Below are positions 1 through 8,023 of a DNA stretch of 39,185 nt, piece by piece; position 1 is the first letter of the stretch, and each line of letters opens with the position of its first letter. A model generated the notes under the pieces. The model saw only the letters and a list, made by a program, of their open reading frames with translations. It had not been told where the DNA came from and did no database searches. This DNA comes from a virus: IMG/VR virus record IMGVR_UViG_3300032046_000082, positions 1 to 39,185 of that record. One strand, 5' to 3'. Both the position numbers and the translations under genes were made by a program.

Positions 1-635
1 TCCGTTACTGTTGCTCTTGATCTTAGAATTGCAACGACCATATTGTCATATGCTGCAATTGAAGTACCTGAATATGTTGTCGTGTGAAGTTGTACAGTAC
101 CACTACCTGCACTCAATGTAAGTACTCTGAATGCTCTTATTGTTGTGGTGAATAATGTAGGACTTGTCTTAGTAAAACCTGTGTATATTACACCTGTTTG
201 ACCTGTATTGGTAATAGTAACACCCAAGTAAGAGCTATTAATAAATCCAACAACAGATGAGCCTGATGAGGTTAATCCAGTAGAAGCAGGATTAACGGCT
301 GAACTGATTTTCAATGCCCATGCAGTACCTGCCTTATAACCTGAAAGACCTAAGACTCTAGTAACATAAAGTTGGTTTGAATTGTCCAAATATGCATTTG
401 CAACATATGGCAATTGAAATTTCAAGTCACCTGTAGGGAATTTTTCGATAGATTGACTACCAAATCTTGAACTAAATTGACCCTTGTCTTCAACCGCTAC
501 TGGTTGGAATGCTGGCCCTTTTGGTGTTTCTCCAACTAACCCTAATGTGGTTGTACCCACTGTTTTAGTTACGAATGATAAGTCTTGCTCTCTGAATTTT
601 ACTCCCGGGCTAACGAATACAAAGTTATTTGCCAT
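1..635 (-). CDS. Tail sheath protein, gp18-like (N-terminal part, runs off the window)
   Basis: An open frame of 211 codons starts at the ATG ending at 635 and continues without a stop past base 1, so only the N-terminal part is present. It begins MANNFVFVSPGVKFREQDLS, followed by a VGETPKGPAFQPV segment and a QFSSRFG segment. The opening 'PGV...E' strand and the later 'G..PKGPA..PV.V.....F...FG' pattern are typical of contractile-tail sheath proteins of myoviruses, the family of T4 gp18. The protein would polymerise around the tail tube and contract at infection. A GTATTTAT element lies 60 bases upstream. The family call is firm; the C-terminal half cannot be seen. Confidence 0.85.
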   Translation of the reverse strand, partial: MANNFVFVSPGVKFREQDLSFVTKTVGTTTLGLVGETPKGPAFQPVAVEDKGQFSSRFGSQSIEKFPTGDLKFQLPYVANAYLDNSNQLYVTRVLGLSGYKAGTAWALKISSAVNPASTGLTSSGSSVVGFINSSYLGVTITNTGQTGVIYTGFTKTSPTLFTTTIRAFRVLTLSAGSGTVQLHTTTYSGTSIAAYDNMVVAILRSRATVT

Positions 636-695
636 TTGCTATTGATATTTTAGTTTAATAATTATAATTTCTGCTTTCTGATAGATGAAACTTTT

Positions 696-705
696 TAATA
701 AATAC
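696..705 (-). promoter_or_regulatory. GTATTTATTA element, putative late promoter of the sheath gene
   Basis: Exact GTATTTAT core read toward the sheath gene, 60 bases before its ATG. It sits back to back with the plus-strand copy at 741-750, so the divergent genes would each have their own element. Confidence 0.6.
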
Positions 706-740
706 TTTTTAATCCGTCAAAATCATTAATTTTGTAGATT

Positions 741-750
741 GTATTTATAA
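741..750 (+). promoter_or_regulatory. GTATTTATAA element, putative late promoter
   Basis: Exact core in gene sense, 18 bases before the ATG at 769, followed by an A-tract. There is no Shine-Dalgarno sequence between it and the start codon. Confidence 0.65.
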
Positions 751-768
751 AAAATAATAACCACGACT

Positions 769-2811
769 ATGGGTAGTAAATCATTCAGAATTCAAACCAC
801 TGCTGGTGGTAGTGATAAATACTTAAAAGTTCAGCTAGAGCAAGAAGTAGACCTAGTAGAGATATTATCCTTGAAAATTAGTCAAAAAGACCTCTATGCT
901 AGTTTTAATGGTGATTTCGGTGTTTTAGTGGGTAGAGTTATCGCAAATGGTGGTGTTGGTATTCCTAACGCCAAAGTTTCTATTTTTATACCCATTTCTG
1001 AGGATGATAAGCTCAATTCCGACATATTATCGATCTACCCATACTCTACACCTAGAGATAAAAATCTTGATGGAGTTAGATACAATCTTTTACCTAGAGT
1101 AGCTACAAATAATCCCTTTCTTATTGCAGGAGAGTATCTTCCTGTTGTTCCAATTGGCACATTCCCAACTAAAGAAGAAATCACAACTAATCAGACATAT
1201 ATTGAAGTCTTTGAGAAATACTACAAGTATACCACAGTAACGAATAATTCTGGAGATTATATGATATATGGTGCACCTATCGGTAATCAAACAGTACATA
1301 TGTCTGTTGACATTACTGACATTGGAAAGTATTCAATGAATCCATCAACGATGATAACTAGTTTAGGTTATTCGGCAAATTTATTTAGTGATAATGGAAC
1401 TAAAGTAAAGTTCAGTACTGATTTGGATACATTGCCAAATGTAGAAACACAAGAAATCGCTGTGGATATAAAATCATTTTGGGGTGATGATGTAAATTTC
1501 AGTATAGGAATTACTAGACAAGACTTTAAGATACGTGCAACATTAGTAGGTACATTTACATTATTTGGATCAGCTTTTACTGATAATCAGGGAGCTACTT
1601 TTGGACAGGGTGGTAGTGGTGTCCAACAACTCTATAAAATGGCTGCAAATGACTTAGGACGTTCAATGGCAACAAAAAGAAATGGAATAATAAACGAAAC
1701 TATCTTTTACATTCCACCAACAATTAGCGATGCTATCATTGCGGGTGGAACATTTAACACAACAACGGACTATAAAGTTTTGGATTCTTCACAGTATTCC
1801 ACTTATAAGGCCAACGGTGAATTCGTATATATTATACCTTGTAATAGAAAAAAAATTATTACAAAAGATGATGGAAGTGAAGTTGAAGTTGATCATACTA
1901 GCCCCATTGGTGTCTTTACTGAGTTCGTTGGGTTTACAGTTTTCTCCTACGGAGATTTAATTCAATTACCTGTAGATCATCAAGGAGATTTAAATTCAAA
2001 TACTGCGAATGCAAGCAGATTGATATTGAAATTTCCACAAGATACATCAATAAATTTAACAGCAGATAATACTTTTGGTTCTAATGAAAGTAATGCAACA
2101 AATGAGGTGTGGAGAAAACAGCACTATATTTTTCAAGGGTCAAAATTTTATAGTATTGCTAGATTCATGGGAACTAGAGGTATCACAGGTACTAATCCCG
2201 GTGATACTCATACTCAATTTACTAATAATCTAAACACTGATCCTAATTTAAATGTTGGACTTGTAATAGCACAAGGTGGTGGAAGTGGTGCAAATGCACC
2301 CTATTATGAATTTCCTTCTAATCTAACTCTTTCTAGTGATTCCAATCCAAAGCGTCAATTATTCGGTGTGGAGTGGTTAAATTTTTGTGCATACTTCCCA
2401 CAAATTACATATTATCCCGGTAGAATAACAAATGATGGTAATGCTGGTGTTACTACATACATGACTACAGAAGACAGTAGTACATTTTTTCTAAATGACA
2501 ATGCTCAATTAATTGCAGATAGTAAGAAAAACACAAAATGGTTTGGCAGATCGGACATAAACAGAACGGCATTCATTAATGTTCCAAAAGAAGACATTCT
2601 GAATATCATAACTCAAACAGAATTAGGAGTATCTCCGCAAGGATTTTATAATACACAACCGCCATATAACATGAATCCATTAATTGGAACTGATTATAAG
2701 GGATTGACTGGAACTAAGTATTTCTACAAAGGATTGAGTAGCACAAACGAAGTTGCAATCAATGGAAATGCTGATGTATTCCTGTATATGAGATCATTAA
2801 ATATTATCTAG
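769..2811 (+). CDS. Large virion/baseplate-type protein with a carboxypeptidase-regulatory-like domain
   Basis: 680 aa. Residues about 45-75 (GVLVGRVIANGGVGIPNAKV) followed by NNSGDYMIYGAPIGNQTVHM near residues 160-180 form the paired halves of a carboxypeptidase-regulatory/prealbumin-like beta-sandwich: a 'G.V....G.PI..A.V' strand, then a 'T...G.Y.I...P.G' strand. The phrase VDITDIGKYSM follows. The rest is Asn/Thr/Ser-rich beta-type sequence with glycine-rich loops and no catalytic motif that I recognise. Its position beside the sheath gene and behind a late-type element suggests a structural protein of the tail or baseplate, possibly fibre-associated. The gene ends convergently with, and overlaps by 8 bases, the lipoprotein gene. 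The virion role is inferred; the domain call is moderate. Confidence 0.6.
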   Translation: MGSKSFRIQTTAGGSDKYLKVQLEQEVDLVEILSLKISQKDLYASFNGDFGVLVGRVIANGGVGIPNAKVSIFIPISEDDKLNSDILSIYPYSTPRDKNLDGVRYNLLPRVATNNPFLIAGEYLPVVPIGTFPTKEEITTNQTYIEVFEKYYKYTTVTNNSGDYMIYGAPIGNQTVHMSVDITDIGKYSMNPSTMITSLGYSANLFSDNGTKVKFSTDLDTLPNVETQEIAVDIKSFWGDDVNFSIGITRQDFKIRATLVGTFTLFGSAFTDNQGATFGQGGSGVQQLYKMAANDLGRSMATKRNGIINETIFYIPPTISDAIIAGGTFNTTTDYKVLDSSQYSTYKANGEFVYIIPCNRKKIITKDDGSEVEVDHTSPIGVFTEFVGFTVFSYGDLIQLPVDHQGDLNSNTANASRLILKFPQDTSINLTADNTFGSNESNATNEVWRKQHYIFQGSKFYSIARFMGTRGITGTNPGDTHTQFTNNLNTDPNLNVGLVIAQGGGSGANAPYYEFPSNLTLSSDSNPKRQLFGVEWLNFCAYFPQITYYPGRITNDGNAGVTTYMTTEDSSTFFLNDNAQLIADSKKNTKWFGRSDINRTAFINVPKEDILNIITQTELGVSPQGFYNTQPPYNMNPLIGTDYKGLTGTKYFYKGLSSTNEVAINGNADVFLYMRSLNII

Positions 2812-3328
2812 TGAATTGATTCACCACTACATATCCCAAAGTATTCACTTTTGATGCTTTTATTAAATTTGGCGAGATGTCTGAAACATTAATGATAAAC
2901 GTATCCCCTTGTGAAAGGGTAAAGGTAACAGTACCATCAGAATTCTGAATAAGTGTCCAAGTTATATTAGGGTCTGTTTGAGAACTTGAAGGTGGTAGAC
3001 AAGGATAGAATGCAGAGACATTATTAATTCCACTAAAGGTGTAAATAGGTTCGACAGTTACACTTTTCCAATTTGTATTAGTGAACAATCCAGCAACGGC
3101 CAATTCAGTTTTAGCACATGTCGATGTTGTAGCTGATTTTCCAGTTGAGATTTGCGTAACTGTAACATCTTTGAATGTCCATACACCTTTAAGCGTAGCC
3201 TTAACTTGATCGAGATTCGATACTACAACAGGCCCAGTACTGGATGGTGTAGGGTCTCCAGATTTTGAACAATTTGAAAACGTGATTGCTAGTACAGCAA
3301 ACAACATCAAGAAGGCGTAATTTTTCAT
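2804..3328 (-). CDS. Phage-encoded lipoprotein, lipocalin-like
   Basis: 174 aa. It begins with a Lys and a hydrophobic stretch ending AITFSNC, with Cys20 as the likely lipidated residue, then a Ser/Asp/Pro linker (SKSGDPTPSS). This is the usual look of Bacteroidota outer-membrane lipoproteins, although the residues before the Cys (F-S-N) are not an ideal lipobox. The mature part contains LKGVWTFKDVTV and alternating beta-like strands, resembling the small lipocalin-like domains of Bacteroidota lipoproteins. It stands alone, convergent with the virion gene to its left. A host-envelope lipoprotein on a phage could block receptor or superinfection, but nothing in the sequence proves this. Only a degenerate late-type element (CATTTATTA near 3361-3371) is visible upstream. 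Confidence 0.65.
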   Translation of the reverse strand: MKNYAFLMLFAVLAITFSNCSKSGDPTPSSTGPVVVSNLDQVKATLKGVWTFKDVTVTQISTGKSATTSTCAKTELAVAGLFTNTNWKSVTVEPIYTFSGINNVSAFYPCLPPSSSQTDPNITWTLIQNSDGTVTFTLSQGDTFIINVSDISPNLIKASKVNTLGYVVVNQFTR

Positions 3329-3377
3329 GGTTTTAGCTTTTTTCTAATTATACGCATAAACATAATAAATGTTTCAG

Positions 3378-4223
3378 TTATTCACCTAAATTTTCAAAAA
3401 ATTCTTTGTTATGATCAATAAAATCCTTATCGAACTTAGCTAAGTAAAGTGTTTTAGCTTTTCTTAATTGATCAATTGTTAGTCCTTTTACACCTCTCAT
3501 ATCTGTTTTATAGAGACTTGCATTTTCAAAATCAGCACCCATTAAGTAGCTATTACGTAAATTAGCTTCCATTAGATATGCATCTCTGAAATTGGTTTTG
3601 ATCAAAAAAGAGTTTTCTAGATCAACCTTAATTAAGAATGCGTCAGTAAAATTAGCACCACTAGCATATGCGCTTTTTAAGTTAGATTGATTCAAATTAG
3701 AATTTTGAAAATTAGTTTGGTTTAGACGTGCATCTTCAAGCACTACATTGATCAAAGAAGAGTTCGAAATATTAGCTGAGTTCAAGTTCGATCCCTTCAA
3801 ATTTATGTAGTTTAAATTTGTGTTACATAAATAGCAATTTACTAAGTTAATCTCATGAATATTGTGTCTGTTAAGACGTTTTAAATTTCCGACAGTACGA
3901 AAAGCTGCTTCGGCAGATTCCCATAATCTAAAGTCATCTATTTCATCTTTATAAGTACGAATACGTTGATTTTTTTCGCCATTCTGATTTAACCAAAATA
4001 AAAGTAAACCAATTAATGCAATGTCGAACATCATACCATGCCCCTGAATGAGAAGTTCGTATTTAATTGTTTGAAAATCATTAACATAATACGGAATGCT
4101 CAATCCGATGACAAAAATGGAGATAAATAGAAGAAGTATCGATGTGGTTAGCATTGGTCTTTCCACAATATAATTATGTGTTTTCGTTAGTTTTTGAAGG
4201 ATTTCTTTAAGGAATTGGATCAT
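3378..4223 (-). CDS. Membrane-anchored pentapeptide-repeat protein
   Basis: 281 aa. Two hydrophobic segments, about residues 26-45 (TSILLLFISIFVIGLSI) and 66-81 (MFDIALIGLLLFWL), are followed by a short charged linker. From about residue 118 to 250 there is a run of pentapeptide repeats of the A(N/D)Lxx type (LNLKGSNLNSANISNSSL, ANFTDAF, ANLRNSYLMGADFENASL), which fold as a right-handed quadrilateral beta-helix. The C-terminus is short and charged. The gene has its own late-type element one base before the ATG. Membrane pentapeptide proteins are common in bacteria with few assigned functions; some soluble ones mimic DNA and inhibit gyrase. A host-membrane or exclusion role is inference. Confidence 0.8.
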   Translation of the reverse strand: MIQFLKEILQKLTKTHNYIVERPMLTTSILLLFISIFVIGLSIPYYVNDFQTIKYELLIQGHGMMFDIALIGLLLFWLNQNGEKNQRIRTYKDEIDDFRLWESAEAAFRTVGNLKRLNRHNIHEINLVNCYLCNTNLNYINLKGSNLNSANISNSSLINVVLEDARLNQTNFQNSNLNQSNLKSAYASGANFTDAFLIKVDLENSFLIKTNFRDAYLMEANLRNSYLMGADFENASLYKTDMRGVKGLTIDQLRKAKTLYLAKFDKDFIDHNKEFFENLGE

Positions 4224-4224
4224 A

Positions 4225-4234
4225 CAATAAATAC
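4225..4234 (-). promoter_or_regulatory. GTATTTATTG element abutting the start of the pentapeptide-repeat gene
   Basis: Exact core in gene sense, only one base from the ATG at 4223. If it works as a -10-like element the mRNA would be leaderless or nearly so. Confidence 0.6.
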
Positions 4235-4251
4235 TAAAAATTTATTCAAGG

Positions 4252-4261
4252 CTATTTATAA
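4252..4261 (+). promoter_or_regulatory. CTATTTATAA variant element
   Basis: One-base variant (C for G) in gene sense, two bases before the ATG at 4264. With 4225-4234 it forms a back-to-back divergent pair in a 40-base gap. Confidence 0.55.
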
Positions 4262-4263
4262 AC

Positions 4264-5439
4264 ATGGAAGAAGGTTACTCGATTCAATTAGGCCAAACAC
4301 AGAATGTTAATTCAATTAACGTTGATGAGTATTTTTATACAAATCTACAATCTCCATCGGTTGAACTTCTTCCATATGATCAGACCTCTGTCATCAACGC
4401 ATCACAATTATTCGATGATGAACGACAAGCCAGTGAGGTTTATAGAGTTTATGGAACTGTTAATTTTATGTCTATTATCAACGGACTGAAAAGAAACTAC
4501 ACTACCGTTGATGATTTTTTCACAAGACCTAGAATTGGTGATGAAGCTAATAATCTAACCAAAAATTTACCATATTGTTTTGATGTTTACCTTTGTCGTG
4601 CGTTAGGAAATACATTTACTGGAAGTACAGTACTGGTAAGCGGAAATACTAAAATAAACAGCACAACATATCAACTGAAATATGAAATACTAACTAATCT
4701 TACCTCCTGTGAAATTTATAAATCTGGTTTTGGAAAAAACATATACTATGATCAACAATATTCATATGATTTCAATGTAGATATTGATATTGCAAATCAA
4801 TACGATAGTTTTGGAAAACCGTTGACTAACCTATATTTATTCTTTAATTATCGACCCTCAGTAAATGGTTTAAGTCAATCAGAAACAGTACAAAAAAGAA
4901 CATTTAGTGGTAGTAAAGTTAGCAGACCATATACAACATATGTTGCTGGTGATGTTATCGAAGGTGATTGGGTTTTCTATTTACCTGAAAATTTCGAAGA
5001 AATTGTTACTCAACGTCAAGAATTTTACGTTACGTTTTATTGTACTGGTGCTGTTTCAGCACTACAATTTAAATACAATCCACTAATACCTATCAAACTT
5101 AGGGATTTTGGAGATGAATTAATCACTGCAAATATTAGCGGAACCAGTGAGACGGATCAATCAATTCCAAACTATGCAGTAAAGTTAGATAATGATGGTA
5201 ATTATTTATGGAAGGATTTACTTCCAAATGGGTACATTGATCCATTATCAAATAGGGGTGTCAACTATTCTTTTGTAAATGAAAGACATTATGTTTTTTC
5301 TAATGTTGTATTAGGATTAAATACTGAGTTAAACGATGCAGCTACTGCAGCCTTGTTTGCAACAATAGAATTTGGCCCTAATACAAAACAATACAATAAA
5401 CCAACTAGTGATTTAAATACGTTAGGAAACAAATGTTAA
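4264..5439 (+). CDS. Putative virion structural protein
   Basis: 391 aa, not recognised as a named family. It is rich in Tyr, Asn, Thr and Phe with beta-type periodicity. The C-terminal third contains LWKDLLPNGYIDPLSNRG followed by VNERHYVFSNVVLG, which has the look of a conserved virion-protein segment. No signal peptide, membrane span or enzyme motif is visible. The start is fixed by a late-type element two bases upstream. The gene overlaps the next by 7 bases, implying translational coupling, and both sit between sheath and gp15-like genes. A baseplate or tail role is likely but inferred. Confidence 0.55.
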   Translation: MEEGYSIQLGQTQNVNSINVDEYFYTNLQSPSVELLPYDQTSVINASQLFDDERQASEVYRVYGTVNFMSIINGLKRNYTTVDDFFTRPRIGDEANNLTKNLPYCFDVYLCRALGNTFTGSTVLVSGNTKINSTTYQLKYEILTNLTSCEIYKSGFGKNIYYDQQYSYDFNVDIDIANQYDSFGKPLTNLYLFFNYRPSVNGLSQSETVQKRTFSGSKVSRPYTTYVAGDVIEGDWVFYLPENFEEIVTQRQEFYVTFYCTGAVSALQFKYNPLIPIKLRDFGDELITANISGTSETDQSIPNYAVKLDNDGNYLWKDLLPNGYIDPLSNRGVNYSFVNERHYVFSNVVLGLNTELNDAATAALFATIEFGPNTKQYNKPTSDLNTLGNKC

Positions 5440-6197
5440 AACACACAATAAAAATACCGTCAAATAATCAAGATTCAAATGTCAAATTATTTTTTGAATC
5501 AAAGAATAATTTGGCAGGATTGAGCGAAGACATTACCAATTTGATCACTGATCAAACTGATGGTAGTATTAATACTGGTAGTGATGGTGAAAAACTTAGA
5601 TTCACTCCATCATTAAATTATGCAATGACAGCGTATTTTTATAAAACTGCAACATTATCATACGTAACGAATGTTGCACCAAACGAATTTACTTCTGGAG
5701 ACATAACATCAGATTCATTTAAAAACAGTTTTTATATATATAAAATATTTGATTCACCAGAAGAGAATAATCAAAACTTGCTTCATACAGGATATATTAA
5801 CGGATTTAATTTTGTTAATGGATATACAAGTTTATATAACTGGGACACAAATAATTTCGAATATGGTGATATACATATTCCAAACTCTTTTTTAGTTTCG
5901 TTAACTGGCGATACTTTCTTTGCTTATATGAAGCTAAATTTCTATAGTGCCAAATCTGGAGTTGTATATCCATTTTCTGGAATAACGGCATCTAACACGG
6001 AATCTGATCTGTACAATAAAATGACCTTCATAGTTTCAACAAAACGATACACTGTATCGACATTTATTTTTAAGGAGGTTAAAAACACTGCGTATGTTAA
6101 TCAAGTTAATGATAGCGTTGATTCTCTTTCATTAGAAAAGCCAACATTCCCATCAGGAACAACATTCACTACTGATGGAAATTACGTGACTTTATAA
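5433..6197 (+). CDS. Putative virion structural protein, coupled to the preceding gene
   Basis: 254 aa, unrecognised. It opens MLKHTIKIPSNNQDSN and is mostly short beta-like stretches with Asn/Ser/Thr loops (for example GYINGFNFVNGYTSLYNWDT), with no catalytic signature or membrane segment. It starts inside the end of the 391-aa gene and has no element of its own, so it belongs to the same transcript. It ends one base before the convergent gp15-like stop. The composition resembles the neighbouring virion genes; the specific role is unknown. Confidence 0.5.
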   Translation: MLKHTIKIPSNNQDSNVKLFFESKNNLAGLSEDITNLITDQTDGSINTGSDGEKLRFTPSLNYAMTAYFYKTATLSYVTNVAPNEFTSGDITSDSFKNSFYIYKIFDSPEENNQNLLHTGYINGFNFVNGYTSLYNWDTNNFEYGDIHIPNSFLVSLTGDTFFAYMKLNFYSAKSGVVYPFSGITASNTESDLYNKMTFIVSTKRYTVSTFIFKEVKNTAYVNQVNDSVDSLSLEKPTFPSGTTFTTDGNYVTL

Positions 6198-7028
6198 TTA
6201 ACCAAATGTAGTATCAAAAGTAGTATCGAAACTTCCCGATGTTTGTGCTAATACTGGTGTACTTATATTGTCCTTAACAGTCACAGATAATTTAGGTAAT
6301 CTAGTTGTTTTAACGATTTGAAATTTCTTTTCATTCTGAATGAATCCAAGAAGTTTTATTTGATAGACACTAACTTTCATTCTATCACCCTTGATGTCCT
6401 GCACATTATCTTCATTGGTTTCTTCCAAATGGATTGCAAATGGTGTACCTTTAACCCAACAATAAGCCTGTCTACTGGCGAATAGATTTAAAATTTGTTC
6501 ATCATAGATGTTTGCATTTTCTTGATACTTGGTGAATAATCTTACTTCATAATACATGTCTACAAATGTTGGTTCTGGAACTTTGAATCGTAAGTTAATA
6601 ACTTCACCTTCGTCTAAGATAGGTACATCAACATAGGTAAAGGTGCGTGGTTGCGGAACGATATATCTCTTTCCAACTCTGGTTCCAAGTTCTTTTTTAG
6701 TACGCTTAATTGTGATGAATGGAGTAAGAATATTTTTGTCGTTATCAGTAAATTGCCAAGTTTTAGCAAATTCACCCCATCTTTCTTTCGATAATAAAAA
6801 AGCAGGTACATCTTTTCCATCTAGAATTAATTTCATATCTTTGTTATTGACATAATCAATAATTGCAGCATCTAAGTCTCTTAATTTGATGGTACGTGGT
6901 AAATAGTTGGTTTTTTGATCCGTTTTTTGCATTAACTGCTCAATTCGATCAAATCCATATTTTAAATATTCAGTACCAATTTTGACTGGATTTAGTATAA
7001 AGTCTGTCTTTTTTCTTGGAAGTGCCAT
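6198..7028 (-). CDS. gp15-like tail terminator / sheath-stabiliser protein
   Basis: 276 aa, the size of T4 gp15 (272 aa). The central region (PEPTFVDMYYEVRLFTKY, then QENANIYDEQILNLFASRQAY) follows the gp15 pattern in which a '.Y.L.IFT.Y..d...I.EQIL..F.P' segment follows a proline-rich strand. Upstream, RTFTYVDVPILDEGEV also fits. In T4 this protein caps the tail and joins it to the neck. The N-terminus (MALPRKKTDFILNPVKIGTEYLKYG) has no signal or membrane feature. A late-type element lies 13 bases before the ATG. The call comes from a remembered family pattern, not alignment, so it is moderate. Confidence 0.6.
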   Translation of the reverse strand: MALPRKKTDFILNPVKIGTEYLKYGFDRIEQLMQKTDQKTNYLPRTIKLRDLDAAIIDYVNNKDMKLILDGKDVPAFLLSKERWGEFAKTWQFTDNDKNILTPFITIKRTKKELGTRVGKRYIVPQPRTFTYVDVPILDEGEVINLRFKVPEPTFVDMYYEVRLFTKYQENANIYDEQILNLFASRQAYCWVKGTPFAIHLEETNEDNVQDIKGDRMKVSVYQIKLLGFIQNEKKFQIVKTTRLPKLSVTVKDNISTPVLAQTSGSFDTTFDTTFG

Positions 7029-7041
7029 TTAATAATTTTAA

Positions 7042-7051
7042 CTATAAATAC
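7042..7051 (-). promoter_or_regulatory. GTATTTATAG element, putative late promoter of the gp15-like gene
   Basis: Exact core in gene sense, 13 bases before the ATG at 7028. The same bases read TATAAATAC toward the plus operon at 7060, but only 8 bases separate it from that ATG and no plus-sense GTATTTAT is present. Confidence 0.6.
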
Positions 7052-7059
7052 TTGTTTTT

Positions 7060-7413
7060 ATGCTATTAGAAAGAAAGGAATACAAAAGAGAAACAAACAA
7101 AACGACATTAATTGAAGCTTTCTACGATTCAAGCAATATCGTTAAGACTAATTATATCCCTGAACAAAATTTTATGTTCATCTTTTTTAAAGGTGGGTCG
7201 GTTTACTCATATTCGAATATTGATCGGGAACTCTATGAGAAGTTCGAAAATTGTGAATCTCAGGGAAAATTCTTCATTGCCGAGATCAAGAAAAAGCCAC
7301 AAATCTACAATTATTTGAAGGAATATAAATTGTATGAGTTTGAAAAACAGGATATTAGCGATATAATCGAAAATTTGAAATCAACCCAAAAACCCAAAAT
7401 TGAGAACATTTAA
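7060..7413 (+). CDS. KTSC-domain small protein
   Basis: 117 aa. From about residue 24, DSSNIVKTNYIPEQNFMFIF, then FKGGSVYSYSNIDRELYEKF and SQGKFFIAEIK, fits the KTSC domain: Ser near the start, a 'L.V.F..G..Y.Y..V....Y..F' core, then 'S.GK.F...I'. This domain is named after the C-terminus of some lysyl-tRNA synthetases and is widespread as a small stand-alone protein in phages; its biochemical role is not established. It is the first gene of the plus-strand operon running to 13473. No ribosome-binding site is visible before the ATG. Confidence 0.7.
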   Translation: MLLERKEYKRETNKTTLIEAFYDSSNIVKTNYIPEQNFMFIFFKGGSVYSYSNIDRELYEKFENCESQGKFFIAEIKKKPQIYNYLKEYKLYEFEKQDISDIIENLKSTQKPKIENI

Positions 7414-7448
7414 GTAGATTCTGCGTATAATAGGAAAAAGGATATTTT

Positions 7449-7790
7449 ATGCAAAGCTATATAAAGAAAAGTACGCTCATTAGGGAATTTGGTTCTCTGG
7501 TTAAAAAGAAGAAAAGGGATATTATTGAAAAACTAGACGCTCCCTTCTTTCAAATTATCAATGCGATTTTTAAAAAGAAACCACAAGACATCAAATTTCA
7601 CATAACAAAAGAGAACACTTTGGTTTTCAATATTAAAATGAATGATAACACCGTTATTTATCTTGAACATTTCTACGACAAACCACCTGATACTTTAATA
7701 ACCATCACTGGAAATACCGATGATTTAATGGTTACAATGCACGAAGATTTGGAGCTTTGTTTAGAAGCAATATACACAACATGTCACTAA
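7449..7790 (+). CDS. Small protein of unknown function
   Basis: 113 aa, unrecognised. The first 30 residues are Lys/Arg-rich (IREFGSLVKKKKRDIIEKL). The rest alternates beta-like strands and ends with an acidic helix (MHEDLELCLEAIYTTCH). No membrane segment or enzyme motif. It follows the KTSC gene by 35 bases and overlaps the next gene by 10 bases, so it is translated as part of the same operon. Confidence 0.55.
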   Translation: MQSYIKKSTLIREFGSLVKKKKRDIIEKLDAPFFQIINAIFKKKPQDIKFHITKENTLVFNIKMNDNTVIYLEHFYDKPPDTLITITGNTDDLMVTMHEDLELCLEAIYTTCH

Positions 7791-8023
7791 GAATACAAAT
7801 TTTAGAAAATCAAATAGCACTCATGAAAAAGTGCCTCGAATTTTATTCGAGCGAATCCTCTTTAACAGATAAAGGATTTCTTGCACAGGAAACTTTAAAA
7901 CATGTTAATGCTTTAGAAAAACAGTACGATGAGATTATTAATGACTACGAAAATTACGAAAAAGAGAATCCAACAGTAGAATCAATCAATATCGAAATTC
8001 AAAAAATTCTTGATCAACAATAA
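7781..8023 (+). CDS. Small helical/coiled-coil protein
   Basis: 80 aa, unrecognised. The chosen start is the ATG at 7781 (MSLRIQILENQIALMKKCL), which overlaps the previous gene by 10 bases; an in-frame TTG at 7757 is possible but less likely. Almost the whole sequence has heptad-like spacing (LRIQILENQIALMKKCLEFY, then ALEKQYDEIINDYENYEKE), predicting an alpha-helical hairpin or coiled coil. Its stop overlaps the start of the nucleotidyltransferase gene by one base, so the two are tightly coupled. It could be a partner of that enzyme, but that is inference. Confidence 0.6.
   Translation: MSLRIQILENQIALMKKCLEFYSSESSLTDKGFLAQETLKHVNALEKQYDEIINDYENYEKENPTVESINIEIQKILDQQ

Noticed and set aside
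692-754. Reading the elements as normal T4 late promoters (TATAAATAC toward the gene), giving face-to-face promoters
   Set aside because: That orientation fails wherever both flanking genes are on the minus strand (19221, 22567, 30211, 32326, 34385, 37462), whereas the opposite reading fits every case.
814-822. A GTATTTATC match (minus sense) inside the virion gene at 769
   Set aside because: It lies within coding sequence, far from any minus-strand start, and is about what chance predicts for an AT-rich 8-mer.
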